DNA of 64,000 bases from Bacillota bacterium (GCA_023419605.1 JAEZXR010000130.1:124001-188000); one strand, 5' to 3'. Positions 45,440 to 55,307 are shown, numbered from the stretch's first letter. Translations and numbers: made by a program. Notes: a model not told the origin generated them from the letters alone.

Positions 45440-46430
45440 ATTTGTATCTTTATATATTACCATGGCACTATTCTTTATCCTGTTTGCAGCAGGCTCCGTC
45501 AAGTATCCGGGCTTCTTTTCATTACAGACATTTTTAAACCTCTTTATTGATAACTCCTTTACAATCATAAGCGCAGCCGGAATGACACTTGTGCTTATTA
45601 TCGGAGGCATCGATATCTCAGTAGGCTCGGTCATTGCCCTTACCTGCATGTTATCGGCTTATTTGCTTGAGATACAACATTTTAACCCCATATCGGTCCT
45701 TGTGCTGATGGTTTTAATGGGGGCAGTATTCGGCCTGGTTCAAGGATGCCTGATCCATTTTTTCAACATGCAGCCCTTTATCGTTACATTGTCAGGGCTG
45801 TTCTTTGCAAGGGGAATGACGGCTGTCATCAGCACGGACACGATCAATATAAAAAACAAAGTGTACGCTGGCATTGCCAATTACAGGATTTACATTTTGG
45901 GAAAATCCTTTATATCCATCGGTGTTGTCATAACCTTGGTGGTGATACTGGTGGCAATCTACATTGCACATTATACCAAATTTGGCCGTGCGGCATATGC
46001 CATCGGAGGAAGTGAACAGTCCGCACTTCTGATGGGACTTCCTGTGGGCCGTACAAAGGTTTTGGTATACACCTTCAGTGGAACCTGCAATGCCATTGCC
46101 GGTATTGTTTTCAGCTTTTATACACTTTCGGGGTATACACTTCACGCCCAGGGCGCAGAAATGGATGCCATCGCATCGGCAGTCATTGGAGGCACGTTTT
46201 TAACCGGGGGAGTGGGGTACATCTTTGGAACGGTATTCGGTGTACTCACCCAGGGCATCATTCAGACACTCATCATGTTCCAGGGTACGTTAAGCTCCTG
46301 GTGGACAAAAATAGCAGTTGCCCTCTTGCTTTGTTTATTTATCGTGATACAGAGACTCCTTGCCCTCCGAAGAGAAACACGGAAAACTTCAAAAGGGGCC
46401 GGCAAGGGCATTAAAACTACCTCTGTTTAA
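45414..46430 (+). CDS. Sugar ABC transporter permease 2 (YjfF-like)
   Basis: A second BPD_transp_2 permease of 338 residues. It shares IGGIDISVGSVIALTCM and GGTFLTGGVGYIFGTVFGVLTQG with the family, and it is clearly diverged from permease 1. The start ATG lies inside the end of permease 1, with GGGGG 5-10 nt upstream. It ends the operon; a terminator-like hairpin lies at 46479-46509. It ends in a basic tail (RRETRKTSKGAGKG). Confidence 0.92.
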   Translation: MKKLLLNSKFVSLYITMALFFILFAAGSVKYPGFFSLQTFLNLFIDNSFTIISAAGMTLVLIIGGIDISVGSVIALTCMLSAYLLEIQHFNPISVLVLMVLMGAVFGLVQGCLIHFFNMQPFIVTLSGLFFARGMTAVISTDTINIKNKVYAGIANYRIYILGKSFISIGVVITLVVILVAIYIAHYTKFGRAAYAIGGSEQSALLMGLPVGRTKVLVYTFSGTCNAIAGIVFSFYTLSGYTLHAQGAEMDAIASAVIGGTFLTGGVGYIFGTVFGVLTQGIIQTLIMFQGTLSSWWTKIAVALLLCLFIVIQRLLALRRETRKTSKGAGKGIKTTSV

Positions 46431-46478
46431 AAATTCACTGTACTTTCCTGCACAAGGCAAATAGAGGCATAATGGAAG

Positions 46479-46509
46479 CGGGTCTTGGAAATCTCCGGGG
46501 CCTGTTTTT
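46479..46509 (+). terminator. Terminator after the ABC transporter operon
   Basis: GGGTCTTGG pairs with CCGGGGCCT using several G-U pairs, followed by GTTTTTG. Confidence 0.65.
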
Positions 46510-46541
46510 GTTTATTAGCTATAGGATGATAATAGTAAGCC

Positions 46542-46569
46542 TTTATAAAATTTTTGGGAATTTTATAAA
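46542..46569. promoter_or_regulatory. Perfect 11-bp inverted repeat upstream of the GH127 gene
   Basis: TTTATAAAATT and AATTTTATAAA flank TTTGGG. It lies about 145 nt before the GH127 start in AT-rich promoter DNA, as expected for an operator, but could be a chance AT palindrome. Confidence 0.4.
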
Positions 46570-46712
46570 AAATTGCGTTTTTTTACAAATACTTTATTGA
46601 AAATTTTCTTTACAATAAAAGTATGAAGCAATAGAAAAGGATAGGGGGTACCGATAGCAAAATCAAGCATTTTACAAATCATTTATAAAAATACGGAAAG
46701 GAAGAAAAGAGT

Positions 46713-49568
46713 ATGTTGGCAGGAAAGATAGCAAGCATTGTATTGGCACTGGTCATGGTTTTGGTGCTGGTTTTGCCGGCATTAGTACCGACAACGGTTT
46801 TTGCGGCAAATATAAACTACATGTCCAATCGCTCACCGCTTATAGACACACCCTTTGTACCGTTGCCATTGGGAACGGTAAAGGCGGATGGATGGCTTTT
46901 GAAGATGCTGGAATTTCAAAGGGACGGATTCACGGGGAACGCAGAAGCACTATACAGCGAATTGAGCAGCAACAGTGCCTGGCTGGGGGGGAATGCACCC
47001 GATTCCGATTGGGAGCGTCCTGTGTACTATGTAAAGGGGCTTGTAGCACTGGCGTACACATTAAATGATTCAGGTTTAAAAGCAAAAACGCAAAAGTGGA
47101 TTGATTGGGCCGTCAACAGTCAAAGGGCTGACGGCTATTTCGGCCCTGCAGGCAATGACGACTGGTGGCCGAGAATGCCGATGCTTTATGCTATAAAAGA
47201 TTACTACGAAGCGACGAATGACTCCCGGGTATTACCCTTTATGAAAAAGTATTTCCAATATCAGGCCAACACTCTTTCTTCCCGCCCTTTAAGAGACTGG
47301 GGTAAATCCAGGGTGGGAGACAACATCGATACCGTATTTTGGCTCTACAACAGGACGGGAGACTCATTTCTGCTGAATTTGGCGGATACACTGAAAAACC
47401 AGGGCTATGACCATACAGATATATTTACGAACAATAAATTCTCCAGTTTCGGTTCCGATTTCCAACCCAGGCATGCGGTGAATGTGGCGGAGGCTATCAA
47501 GATGCCTGTCCTATACTATCAAAAGTCCAGGAATGCTGCCGACCGGGATGCTTTTATTACAGGAGATGCCCATCTTCTCCGCGACCACGGGCAGGTTACG
47601 GGTATGCCTTCCGGGACGGAAATGCTGGCGGGAAAAAGCTCCGTACAGGGTGTGGAAACCTGTGCTACTGTGGAAAGAATGCAAAGTAATGAGGAAGCAC
47701 AAATGATTCTCGGGAACCCGTATCTGGGGGATCAATTGGAAAAAATCGCTTTTAACCAATTGCCGGTGGCTTTCAATAAATCGGACTTGCATGTACACCA
47801 ATACTATACGCTGCCCAACCAGGTTCAAAGTGTACATGGCGCTCATGGCTACGTGCAGGATTATAGGAACGGATTAATGCCGGGACCCTTTTCAGGCTAC
47901 CCCTGCTGCCGTTTCAATATGCATATGGGCTGGCCCTATTATGTTAAAAATATGTGGGCTGCAACGGCTGACAATGGTCTTGCCATAATGGCATACGGAC
48001 CCAGCCACCTGACTGCAAAGGTGGCGAATGGAACGAGTGTAACCTTTACAGAGAATACCGGCTACCCTTTTGAAGAACAGATCCGGCTTACTCTGAGCAC
48101 TTCATCGGCTGCAGCATTCCCGCTAAAGCTCAGAATACCGTCATGGTGCAGCAGTCCCAGCGTGAAGGTGAACAGTATACAGCAGAGCGGAGTGACCAAA
48201 GAAAGCTTCTATACAATAAATAGGACCTGGAATAACGGCGATACGGTAACGATTGATTTTCCGATGGCAGTAAAGGCAGTGACCCAGATCAACAGCTCGG
48301 TTTCCATAGAAAGGGGACCTTTGGTATATTCTCTGAAGTTGGGAGAAAAGTGGACGGTTACCGCTGCATCCTCTGTACCGGGTTATAATGAGAATTCAGT
48401 AGTACCTACAACACCATGGAACTATGGACTGATCATAGATACCAACAATCCCGCAGCCTCCATAACGGTCAACAAAGGAGCCATGCCTTCCGATAACAAT
48501 CCTTTTTTACAGGCTCAAACGCCTGTCACCCTGACGGCGATGGCAAAAAAAATACCTTCCTGGGATTTGACGGGAGTCAATGCAAGTGAAGTTCCCAGTA
48601 GTCCCATTTATTCCGCAGAGTCTACGGAACAAATTACTTTGGTTCCCTTTGGCGCGGAAAATATAAGGGTTACATATTTTCCTGTCATAGGAAATGGCTC
48701 TGGAGCTATGCCGCCGGTTTTCATGATCGTCAACAAAAATAGCGGAAAAGCCCTTGATCTTATCGGAGGGGATAAGGAAAACGGTGCAAGAATCAATCAG
48801 TGGCAGTATGACTATAACGGACCCAACCAGAGATGGCAGATCATTCCGGTGGAAAATGGCCATTACAAGATTATTTCTTATGTTAGCGGGAAGTCTGCGT
48901 GCATATACCAGGATTCGATGGAGGATGGGGCGCAGCTTCACGACTGGGACTATACCGGCGGCAACCCCGCGCAGCAGTGGGATTTTATTGATGCGGGCAA
49001 TGGTTGGTTCAAGATAAAAAATGTAAAGAGCGGTAAGATGCTGGAGGTAGACGGCTTCAGTACTGCAAATGACGGAAAGGTACAGCAGTGGAGCGACAAC
49101 GGGGGCCAGCCTAACCAATTGTGGTGTCTGCAGCCCTGGGGCAATTACTACATCAAAGCGGACAGTGGAAAGTATGTATGTGTACAGGGAAAAGGAAGTT
49201 CCAACGGCAACAAGATCATCCAGTATCAGTTCGAGCCCAATCCCTGGTTCAAATGGCGGTTTGAAAATGCAGGAGATGGATGGTACAAGGTATCGAGTCT
49301 GAATGCATTGAGCAAGGTGCTCTGCGTTGCAGATGCCTCCTATACGGCTGCCGCAGGGTTGCATCTATGGGAGTATAATTCTGCGAATATTGGGGACCAA
49401 AAGGTTCGCATCGTACCGAAGCCGAATGGGAAATTCAAATTCTATTTTGCTCATGACGGGCAGGCATGGGATGTTCCCGGTGGTGCTTCCGGCAATGATG
49501 TACAGCTTACACAGTATCCCGATAACAGCAACTCCTGGCAGGAATTTGCTTTGGAGAGAGTTCCTTGA
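46713..49568 (+). CDS. Secreted GH127 beta-L-arabinofuranosidase-type enzyme with ricin-like modules
   Basis: A secreted glycosidase of 951 residues. It has a signal peptide (1-31, cleavage after VFA), a GH127 alpha/alpha barrel (about 35-430) and C-terminal beta-sandwich (to about 665), then one or two ricin-type beta-trefoil regions (about 670-951) with repeated Q-x-W motifs (NQWQYD, NQRWQI, NPAQQWDF, NQLWCL). E315-x-C317 in GVETCATVE and C398-C399 in YPCCRF match the zinc ligands E338, C340, C417 and C418 of the Bifidobacterium enzyme HypBA1, with C398 as likely nucleophile. Many GH127 enzymes are cytoplasmic, so a secreted, lectin-bearing form is notable. It is next to a furanose-type ABC transporter. 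Confidence 0.88.
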   Translation: MLAGKIASIVLALVMVLVLVLPALVPTTVFAANINYMSNRSPLIDTPFVPLPLGTVKADGWLLKMLEFQRDGFTGNAEALYSELSSNSAWLGGNAPDSDWERPVYYVKGLVALAYTLNDSGLKAKTQKWIDWAVNSQRADGYFGPAGNDDWWPRMPMLYAIKDYYEATNDSRVLPFMKKYFQYQANTLSSRPLRDWGKSRVGDNIDTVFWLYNRTGDSFLLNLADTLKNQGYDHTDIFTNNKFSSFGSDFQPRHAVNVAEAIKMPVLYYQKSRNAADRDAFITGDAHLLRDHGQVTGMPSGTEMLAGKSSVQGVETCATVERMQSNEEAQMILGNPYLGDQLEKIAFNQLPVAFNKSDLHVHQYYTLPNQVQSVHGAHGYVQDYRNGLMPGPFSGYPCCRFNMHMGWPYYVKNMWAATADNGLAIMAYGPSHLTAKVANGTSVTFTENTGYPFEEQIRLTLSTSSAAAFPLKLRIPSWCSSPSVKVNSIQQSGVTKESFYTINRTWNNGDTVTIDFPMAVKAVTQINSSVSIERGPLVYSLKLGEKWTVTAASSVPGYNENSVVPTTPWNYGLIIDTNNPAASITVNKGAMPSDNNPFLQAQTPVTLTAMAKKIPSWDLTGVNASEVPSSPIYSAESTEQITLVPFGAENIRVTYFPVIGNGSGAMPPVFMIVNKNSGKALDLIGGDKENGARINQWQYDYNGPNQRWQIIPVENGHYKIISYVSGKSACIYQDSMEDGAQLHDWDYTGGNPAQQWDFIDAGNGWFKIKNVKSGKMLEVDGFSTANDGKVQQWSDNGGQPNQLWCLQPWGNYYIKADSGKYVCVQGKGSSNGNKIIQYQFEPNPWFKWRFENAGDGWYKVSSLNALSKVLCVADASYTAAAGLHLWEYNSANIGDQKVRIVPKPNGKFKFYFAHDGQAWDVPGGASGNDVQLTQYPDNSNSWQEFALERVP

Positions 49569-49756
49569 AAATGCAATAAAATAAGAGGTTATGTTTAGAT
49601 AGTAAATGCTATCAATGCTTTACTATGAAAATAAAGCCGGAAAGGTGGGGCGTTTTAGAGGCTGCCATAGTAGTTATTGCCTGATTTTAGGCTTTCGGGC
49701 AGTGAAGGCATTTGTATAGATCCAAAGTCTAAAATATCGTGTTTGGAGGAAAATGT

Positions 49757-52700
49757 ATGGACAGAAAAAGTGTTGTACAAAAAGCTTTAAGGATTTTTTT
49801 AAGCATGGTACTGCTGTTGGCATTGTTTGTATCCTTTAATGTAACCACTGTCAGCGCAGCGTCGGCCTGGACACCGGATACCGCTTATGCACCAGGTGAA
49901 CTTGTAGACTATGGAGGCAGCACATATAAGTGTTTACAGGCCCACACCTCCCAGGTAGGCTGGGAGCCCCCAAACGTGCCTGCTCTTTGGCAGATACAGT
50001 CGGGCACGCCTGCACCCACAGCAACGCCTGCGAACTGGACATTGAAGCAGGCAAACCTCATGACACAATGGGCGTATCAGGTTGACCCCAACAATCCATT
50101 GCCGGAATATCCCCGCCCGCAGATGACCCGTACAGACTGGCTCAATTTGAATGGCGTCTGGCAGTACCAGCCTGGAAATGCTTCCGATTCAGTTCCCAAA
50201 GGCAGGAATCTTTCAGGCAGCATCCTCGTACCCTACCCTGTAGAGTCAGCCATATCAGGCGTAATGCAGCATAGCGAGCGGCTTTGGTACCGCCGGACAT
50301 TTACTGTTCCAGCTTCATGGAGCGGAAAAAGAGTGATTATAAACTTTGGAGCCATTGATTGGGAATCGGAAGTGTATATCAATGGAACGAGCCTGGGTGT
50401 TCATAAAGGAGGATATGACCCCTTCAGTTATGATATAACACCGTATCTCAGTGGGACCGGACCCCAGGAATTGATAGTAAGGGTTTATGACCCGACGGAT
50501 AACGGCGGATATCCCCGAGGCAAGCAAACCCTAACCCCGGGTGGAATCATGTATACCCCTTCTACCGGGATCTGGCAGACGGTCTGGCTGGAGCCTGTAG
50601 CCCAAACAGGGATCAAAGACATCAAAATCGTACCGGATCTTGATAGTTCTTCTGTTAAATTGACAGTTAATACATCCGGCTCGGTGAGTGGTGTAACCGT
50701 TGCCGTAAAGGTAAAAGATAACGGAACTGTTGTGCAGACTGCCACAGGAAACCCCAACAGCGAATTTAGAGTAACCGTACCCAACCCCAAGCTCTGGAGC
50801 CCGGATAGTCCTTTCCTGTATGACCTTGAACTGTCGCTGGTTCAAAACGGGACAACGCTGGATACTGTCGGCAGCTATTTTGGAATGAGAAAAATCTCCA
50901 TGGGCACAGTAAATGGTGTAAGGAAGATACTGCTAAACAATCAAGATGTGTTTGAAATGGGAGTTCTCGATCAAGGCTTCTGGCCGGATGGACTTTATAC
51001 TGCACCGACAGATGCAGCCCTCAGGTATGACCTGGAACAGGAAAAGGCGCTGGGCTTCAATATGGTACGCAAACATATCAAGGTAGAACCATACAGGTGG
51101 TATTACTGGGCGGATAAACTGGGTTTGCTGGTATGGCAGGACATGCCCTCTGCAAATCCATACCCGGCAGGCGGTGTTGTTCCCCCACCGGTGGATAAAG
51201 CCCAATATGAAGCGGAATTGACCCGTATGATACAGACCCACTGGAACAGCCCGTCCATCATCATGTGGGTTATATTCAATGAAGGCCAGGGACAATTCGA
51301 TACCGAGCGTTTGGTACAGCTTGCGGCCAACCTGGACCCAACGCGTATGATTAATCAGGCCAGCGGCGGAGGGTATGCCGGCGTTGGAAATGTTCTTGAT
51401 ATTCACAGTTACCCGCCGCCGGCCTGCCCCTACAGTAATACTCAAGTGAAAGCCTGCGGCGAATATGGCGGCATCGGGTACAAGATTGACGGACATGTAT
51501 GGAAGCCGGATGCATGGGGGTATACCATGGTCTCCAATGCGGACGAATTTGCGAATATGTACGACTCTTTTGCCAATATCATTACTTCGGAGAAAACCGT
51601 AAACGGTTTAAACGCTGTAGTGTATACGCAAACTACCGACGTTGAAATCGAAATCAACGGTATGATGACTTACGACCGTATCATGAAACCGGACGTCAAT
51701 AAGATAAAGGCATCCAACATGAAAACCATCAATAAATACCTGTATTACAATTATCTTTTGCCCAATGCTCAAACGCTGACATCAAACTGGAAATATACTA
51801 CCTCTAACCCGGGTTCAAACTGGTATGCAACAAGCTTCAACGATTCCTCCTGGGGTTCCGGTCAGGCAGGGTTTGGCACGGCAGGTACACCGGGAGCCCT
51901 CATTGGCACTACATGGAATACCGGTGATATTTGGATGCGCAAACAGTTTACTGTAGGCACCCTGACAGCAGCAGACCTGAGCAACCTCTATCTATCCCTT
52001 CACCATGATGAGGATTGTGAAGTCTATATTAATGGTGTACTGGCCGCTACAGCCACCGGGTATATCAATAACTATACCCTATTGCCCATAAAAGATGCTG
52101 CAAAAAATGCAATTGTACAAAATGGAAGCAATGTCATTGCCATCCACTGCCATAATACCACAGGCGGGCAATACATTGACGCAGGACTTTGCTCCTATGT
52201 TGTACGGGATACGCCTTCAACGATTACCGGTGGCTTTACCGACAATTTTGAAGACGGAAACAACAATGGCTGGGCTATTTATGACGGGAAATGGACGCTG
52301 GCAAATAACAATTACACTGTAAACTCCGGTGGGGGATACAAATCGGTAGCCATCGGCACCAATTTCTCTGACTTTACCTATGAGGCAGATATAAAGCTGG
52401 GCTCAGGCGGTAATAATGTCGGATTAATCTTCCGTGTAACAAATCCGGGAAATGGAACGGATACTTACAATGGCTACTATGCAGGGCTGAATCTCTCCGG
52501 CTCGGTTGTTTTGGGAAAAGCTGCGAACAACTGGACACAGCTTGCCTTGGCCAATATGACGGTAGCAGCCGACACCTGGTACCATATCAAGGTGGTTGCA
52601 TCCGGGTCCAATATCAAGGTATATGTGGGGGACATGAATACGCCCAAGATTAATACCAATGATACTCAATTTACTTCAGGGTCCATTGGTGTAAGAACCT

Positions 52701-52996
52701 TTAACACCAATGCCGGGTTTGACAATATCGTCGTATCACCGGGAGCTATATTCTATCAGGATGCAAATTACGGCGGAACTGCTGTAATGCTTTCAAAAGG
52801 CAATTATACACTGTCTCAGCTGAATGCATTGGGAATTCCTAATGATTGGATGAGTTCTTTAAAAGTTCTTAATGGCTGTACCGTTGAGGTTTATGAAAAC
52901 GACAATTTTACAGGAACCATGTGGAAATTTACATCAGATACCAGCTATGTGGGTGCTGAAGCCAACGACAAAATGACCTCGGTAAAGATTTACTAA
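49757..52996 (+). CDS. Secreted GH2 enzyme with CBM5/12 and beta/gamma-crystallin modules
   Basis: A secreted protein of 1079 residues. Order: signal peptide (1-34), CBM5/12 (about 36-76, ending GWEPPNVPALW), Pro-Thr linker, GH2 sugar-binding, Ig-like and TIM-barrel domains (about 90-660), a PA14-like or jelly-roll insert (about 670-815), a concanavalin-like/DUF1080-type module (about 828-990) and a C-terminal beta/gamma-crystallin domain (about 995-1079). The GH2 acid/base is likely E509 in FNEGQGQ and the nucleophile E569 in CGEYGG. Substrate is unclear (beta-galactoside, glucuronide or mannoside). ATG 49757 has GGAGG 8 nt upstream. The CBM5/12 nearly matches those of RsgI and the metallopeptidase, making this a candidate member of the same regulon. 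Confidence 0.85.
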   Translation: MDRKSVVQKALRIFLSMVLLLALFVSFNVTTVSAASAWTPDTAYAPGELVDYGGSTYKCLQAHTSQVGWEPPNVPALWQIQSGTPAPTATPANWTLKQANLMTQWAYQVDPNNPLPEYPRPQMTRTDWLNLNGVWQYQPGNASDSVPKGRNLSGSILVPYPVESAISGVMQHSERLWYRRTFTVPASWSGKRVIINFGAIDWESEVYINGTSLGVHKGGYDPFSYDITPYLSGTGPQELIVRVYDPTDNGGYPRGKQTLTPGGIMYTPSTGIWQTVWLEPVAQTGIKDIKIVPDLDSSSVKLTVNTSGSVSGVTVAVKVKDNGTVVQTATGNPNSEFRVTVPNPKLWSPDSPFLYDLELSLVQNGTTLDTVGSYFGMRKISMGTVNGVRKILLNNQDVFEMGVLDQGFWPDGLYTAPTDAALRYDLEQEKALGFNMVRKHIKVEPYRWYYWADKLGLLVWQDMPSANPYPAGGVVPPPVDKAQYEAELTRMIQTHWNSPSIIMWVIFNEGQGQFDTERLVQLAANLDPTRMINQASGGGYAGVGNVLDIHSYPPPACPYSNTQVKACGEYGGIGYKIDGHVWKPDAWGYTMVSNADEFANMYDSFANIITSEKTVNGLNAVVYTQTTDVEIEINGMMTYDRIMKPDVNKIKASNMKTINKYLYYNYLLPNAQTLTSNWKYTTSNPGSNWYATSFNDSSWGSGQAGFGTAGTPGALIGTTWNTGDIWMRKQFTVGTLTAADLSNLYLSLHHDEDCEVYINGVLAATATGYINNYTLLPIKDAAKNAIVQNGSNVIAIHCHNTTGGQYIDAGLCSYVVRDTPSTITGGFTDNFEDGNNNGWAIYDGKWTLANNNYTVNSGGGYKSVAIGTNFSDFTYEADIKLGSGGNNVGLIFRVTNPGNGTDTYNGYYAGLNLSGSVVLGKAANNWTQLALANMTVAADTWYHIKVVASGSNIKVYVGDMNTPKINTNDTQFTSGSIGVRTFNTNAGFDNIVVSPGAIFYQDANYGGTAVMLSKGNYTLSQLNALGIPNDWMSSLKVLNGCTVEVYENDNFTGTMWKFTSDTSYVGAEANDKMTSVKIY

Positions 52997-53575
52997 AATA
53001 GTCCCTTTCTGCACTGCAAGATTTATGGCTCTAAAATCTTACATATTCTAAAGGTGGAGAAACACGAAAGAGAATCGACTGTAAAATCTCTGGCATTCAA
53101 ATTTTCAGTTGGTTCTCTTTATACTTATACGTTACCGACATAAGGAAAAAGGTAAAAAAAGTAACTTTTTCAGTAAAATATTTTATCGTGGTTAAATAAT
53201 GAATTAATGTATAATTATGTTAATTGATTAAAGGAATTGGATTTATTATCGACAGGTGTACTACCCTATTCTCTTCACTATCCAGTATCGTATTGGCAGA
53301 TCGGATACAGCAAGTTATAATCAAAACGGTTCAGTATTCGCATCTAAATTTATTCATCGGAGCAGAAGGATATAGATCGTTAACAGGGTACTCTCCGCTT
53401 CTTTGTTGGCTGGAATTCAAATACGGTCGTCTATTTCGAAAAATCTTACTTGCAGCGAAAAGAATTTTATTAATAGATTATATCCATGGCACATGCTGAG
53501 GAGGTGGTCGGAAAAGTAGAAATTATAAAGCTTTCATTTCTTAGCCAAACTATTTAAATTTTAGGAGGTTATTGT
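52997..53575. other. Intergenic region between GH2 and third GH16 genes
   Basis: A long hairpin at 53067-53120 (AAAGAGAATCGACT with AGTTGGTTCTCTTT, two G-U pairs) lacks a T run but may end the GH2 transcript. TATAAT at 53210-53215 could be a -10 element. A 91-codon frame at 53224-53499 lacks a ribosome site and known domain and is not called a gene. The GH16 ribosome site AGGAGG lies at 53562-53567. Confidence 0.5.
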
Positions 53576-54628
53576 ATGTTGAAAAGCAAGAAAGTTTTGT
53601 CCATGGTTTTTATCTTGGCATTCCTCGTGTCGTTAGTTCCGGGAATCAGTGCGGGTGCGGCATATAATCTTGTATGGAGCGATGAATTTGATGGGACTTC
53701 GCTGAATACGGCAAACTGGGTATATGATATCGGCACCGGCAGTAGCGGTTGGGGAAACAATGAGCTGGAATACTACACAAACCGTACTCAAAATGTTGCA
53801 GTTACGGGTGGGAATCTGGTAATTACAGCATTAAAAGAGTCTTATGGCGGTATGGGGTATACCTCTGGACGCATCAAAACCCTGGGAAAACAATCCTGGA
53901 CCTATGGCAAAATTGAAGCAAGGATAAAACTGCCCACAGGGCAGGGGATATGGCCCGCTTTTTGGATGCTGGGCAGCAATATGCCGACGGTAGGCTGGCC
54001 GGCCTGCGGCGAAATGGATATTATGGAGCACGTTAACAACGAAGGGGTAACCCATGGAACCATGCACTGGGATTATAACGGATACCAGTATTACGGGGGG
54101 CCGTCTCCTGCTCTGGATGTCACACAGTACCATGTTTACTCCATTGAATGGAATGCCAGTGCTATAAAATGGTTTATAGACGGTACCAAATACTGGGAAG
54201 GGAATATTGCCAACAATATCAACGGAACTGACGAATTCCACAGACCCTTCTTTATTCTCCTTAATCTGGCAGTTGGCGGCAACTGGCCTGGAAGTCCTAA
54301 CAGCAGTACTGTTTTCCCGGCTAAAATGTATGTTGACTATGTACGTGTGTATCAGGATGCGGGTTCCGCCAGCGGGGTTACCTTCTATCAGCATGCCGAC
54401 TATGCCGGAACAGCAGTAACACTGCCTAAAGGTTCCTATACAATGGCACAGCTAAATGCCAAGGGTATTCCGAATGATTGGATGTCCTCTCTGAAAGTAC
54501 CGAGCGGCTGGACGGTTGAAGTTTACCAGAACGATAATTTTACAGGAACCAAGTGGACCTTCACCTCCGATACCTCCTATGTAGGTGCGGCCTGTAACGA
54601 TCAGATGACGTCGGTGAAGATTTATTAA
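53576..54628 (+). CDS. Secreted GH16 beta-glucanase with C-terminal beta/gamma-crystallin domain
   Basis: A secreted beta-1,3-glucanase-type enzyme of 350 residues. It has a signal peptide (1-24), a GH16 domain (about 28-262) with E146-M-D148-I-M-E151, and a C-terminal beta/gamma-crystallin domain (about 266-350). The crystallin part is nearly the same as that ending the GH2 protein, with shared DDWMSSL-like PNDWMSSLKV, NDNFTGT and FTSDTSYVGA stretches. Beta/gamma-crystallins usually bind calcium and stabilise; here they may instead act as an attachment module. It lies downstream of the GH2 gene and ends at a strong terminator. Confidence 0.93.
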   Translation: MLKSKKVLSMVFILAFLVSLVPGISAGAAYNLVWSDEFDGTSLNTANWVYDIGTGSSGWGNNELEYYTNRTQNVAVTGGNLVITALKESYGGMGYTSGRIKTLGKQSWTYGKIEARIKLPTGQGIWPAFWMLGSNMPTVGWPACGEMDIMEHVNNEGVTHGTMHWDYNGYQYYGGPSPALDVTQYHVYSIEWNASAIKWFIDGTKYWEGNIANNINGTDEFHRPFFILLNLAVGGNWPGSPNSSTVFPAKMYVDYVRVYQDAGSASGVTFYQHADYAGTAVTLPKGSYTMAQLNAKGIPNDWMSSLKVPSGWTVEVYQNDNFTGTKWTFTSDTSYVGAACNDQMTSVKIY

Positions 54629-54636
54629 GGGAATCA

Positions 54637-54676
54637 CAGCCTATAACGGAAAATGGACTTTCCGTTATAGGCTGTT
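54637..54676 (+). terminator. Terminator after the third GH16 gene
   Basis: A perfect 16-bp stem CAGCCTATAACGGAAA / TTTCCGTTATAGGCTG with a 6-nt loop. The T tail is short; it may serve both strands. Confidence 0.8.
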
Positions 54677-54698
54677 CCAGGTTAACAGGCTTGAACGT

Positions 54699-55277
54699 CT
54701 ATACTTCGGCAACTACTCTGCAGGGAAGTCCTGAAAACCCATTCATATTTACAGGAAAAGTATACGCTGTGAATGATTTTCCTTTTGTCTCTTTTAATAG
54801 CAGATCCAAATTATCAAGATTTTCGATAATAAATACGCCTCTATCAGCACAATACTGATCGATACGCGGATGGCCTTCGGGCTTTTTGGCTCCTGCCATG
54901 TCTACGCCGATAAAACTTACTTTCTTATCAATCAGATAATCAACTAATTCATCCGATAACTCTATATAGGATGAAAAGTACTCTTTTGTGCCATATCCAT
55001 GCTGCTTTAAAATTCCGGAATAAAACATAATAAAATCATTTTGCTGTACTGTGCTTAAATCCAGATCTTCTACTTTTACTTCGCCGGTTTTACAGTGGCT
55101 GATATCGAACACTTTGCCTTTTGTTACGATTTTTTCTATGGAAAATTCCTTGTTCATAACATCAAAATGTGTTCCTATATGTCCGGCTTTATCAAGATGC
55201 TCGGCAACCTGTTTGGATGTACCCAGTATTTCATCCAATACTTTCTTTTCCACTTTAAAACTTAAATCAAATTTCAT
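54699..55277 (-). CDS. Cyclase-family (kynurenine formamidase-like) metal hydrolase
   Basis: A cytoplasmic protein of 192 residues in the cyclase/formamidase family. The metal-binding motif H-x-G-T-H-x-D is seen as HIGTHFD (about residues 33-39), followed by the family pattern of VFDISHC, DFIMFYSG and FIGVDMAG. Such enzymes hydrolyse formyl-kynurenine, polyketide-like or other amide substrates; the substrate here is unknown. The gene is divergent from a MarR regulator gene, with several shared operator-like repeats between them, so it is the likely target of that regulator. ATG at 55277 has GGAGG upstream. Confidence 0.8.
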   Translation of the reverse strand: MKFDLSFKVEKKVLDEILGTSKQVAEHLDKAGHIGTHFDVMNKEFSIEKIVTKGKVFDISHCKTGEVKVEDLDLSTVQQNDFIMFYSGILKQHGYGTKEYFSSYIELSDELVDYLIDKKVSFIGVDMAGAKKPEGHPRIDQYCADRGVFIIENLDNLDLLLKETKGKSFTAYTFPVNMNGFSGLPCRVVAEV

Positions 55278-55307
55278 ATGAAAACCTCCATTAAAATATT
55301 TTTTATC

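Noticed and set aside
53224..53499. 91-codon frame before the third GH16 gene
   Set aside because: No ribosome site, no recognisable domain, and it lies in promoter-like AT-rich DNA.
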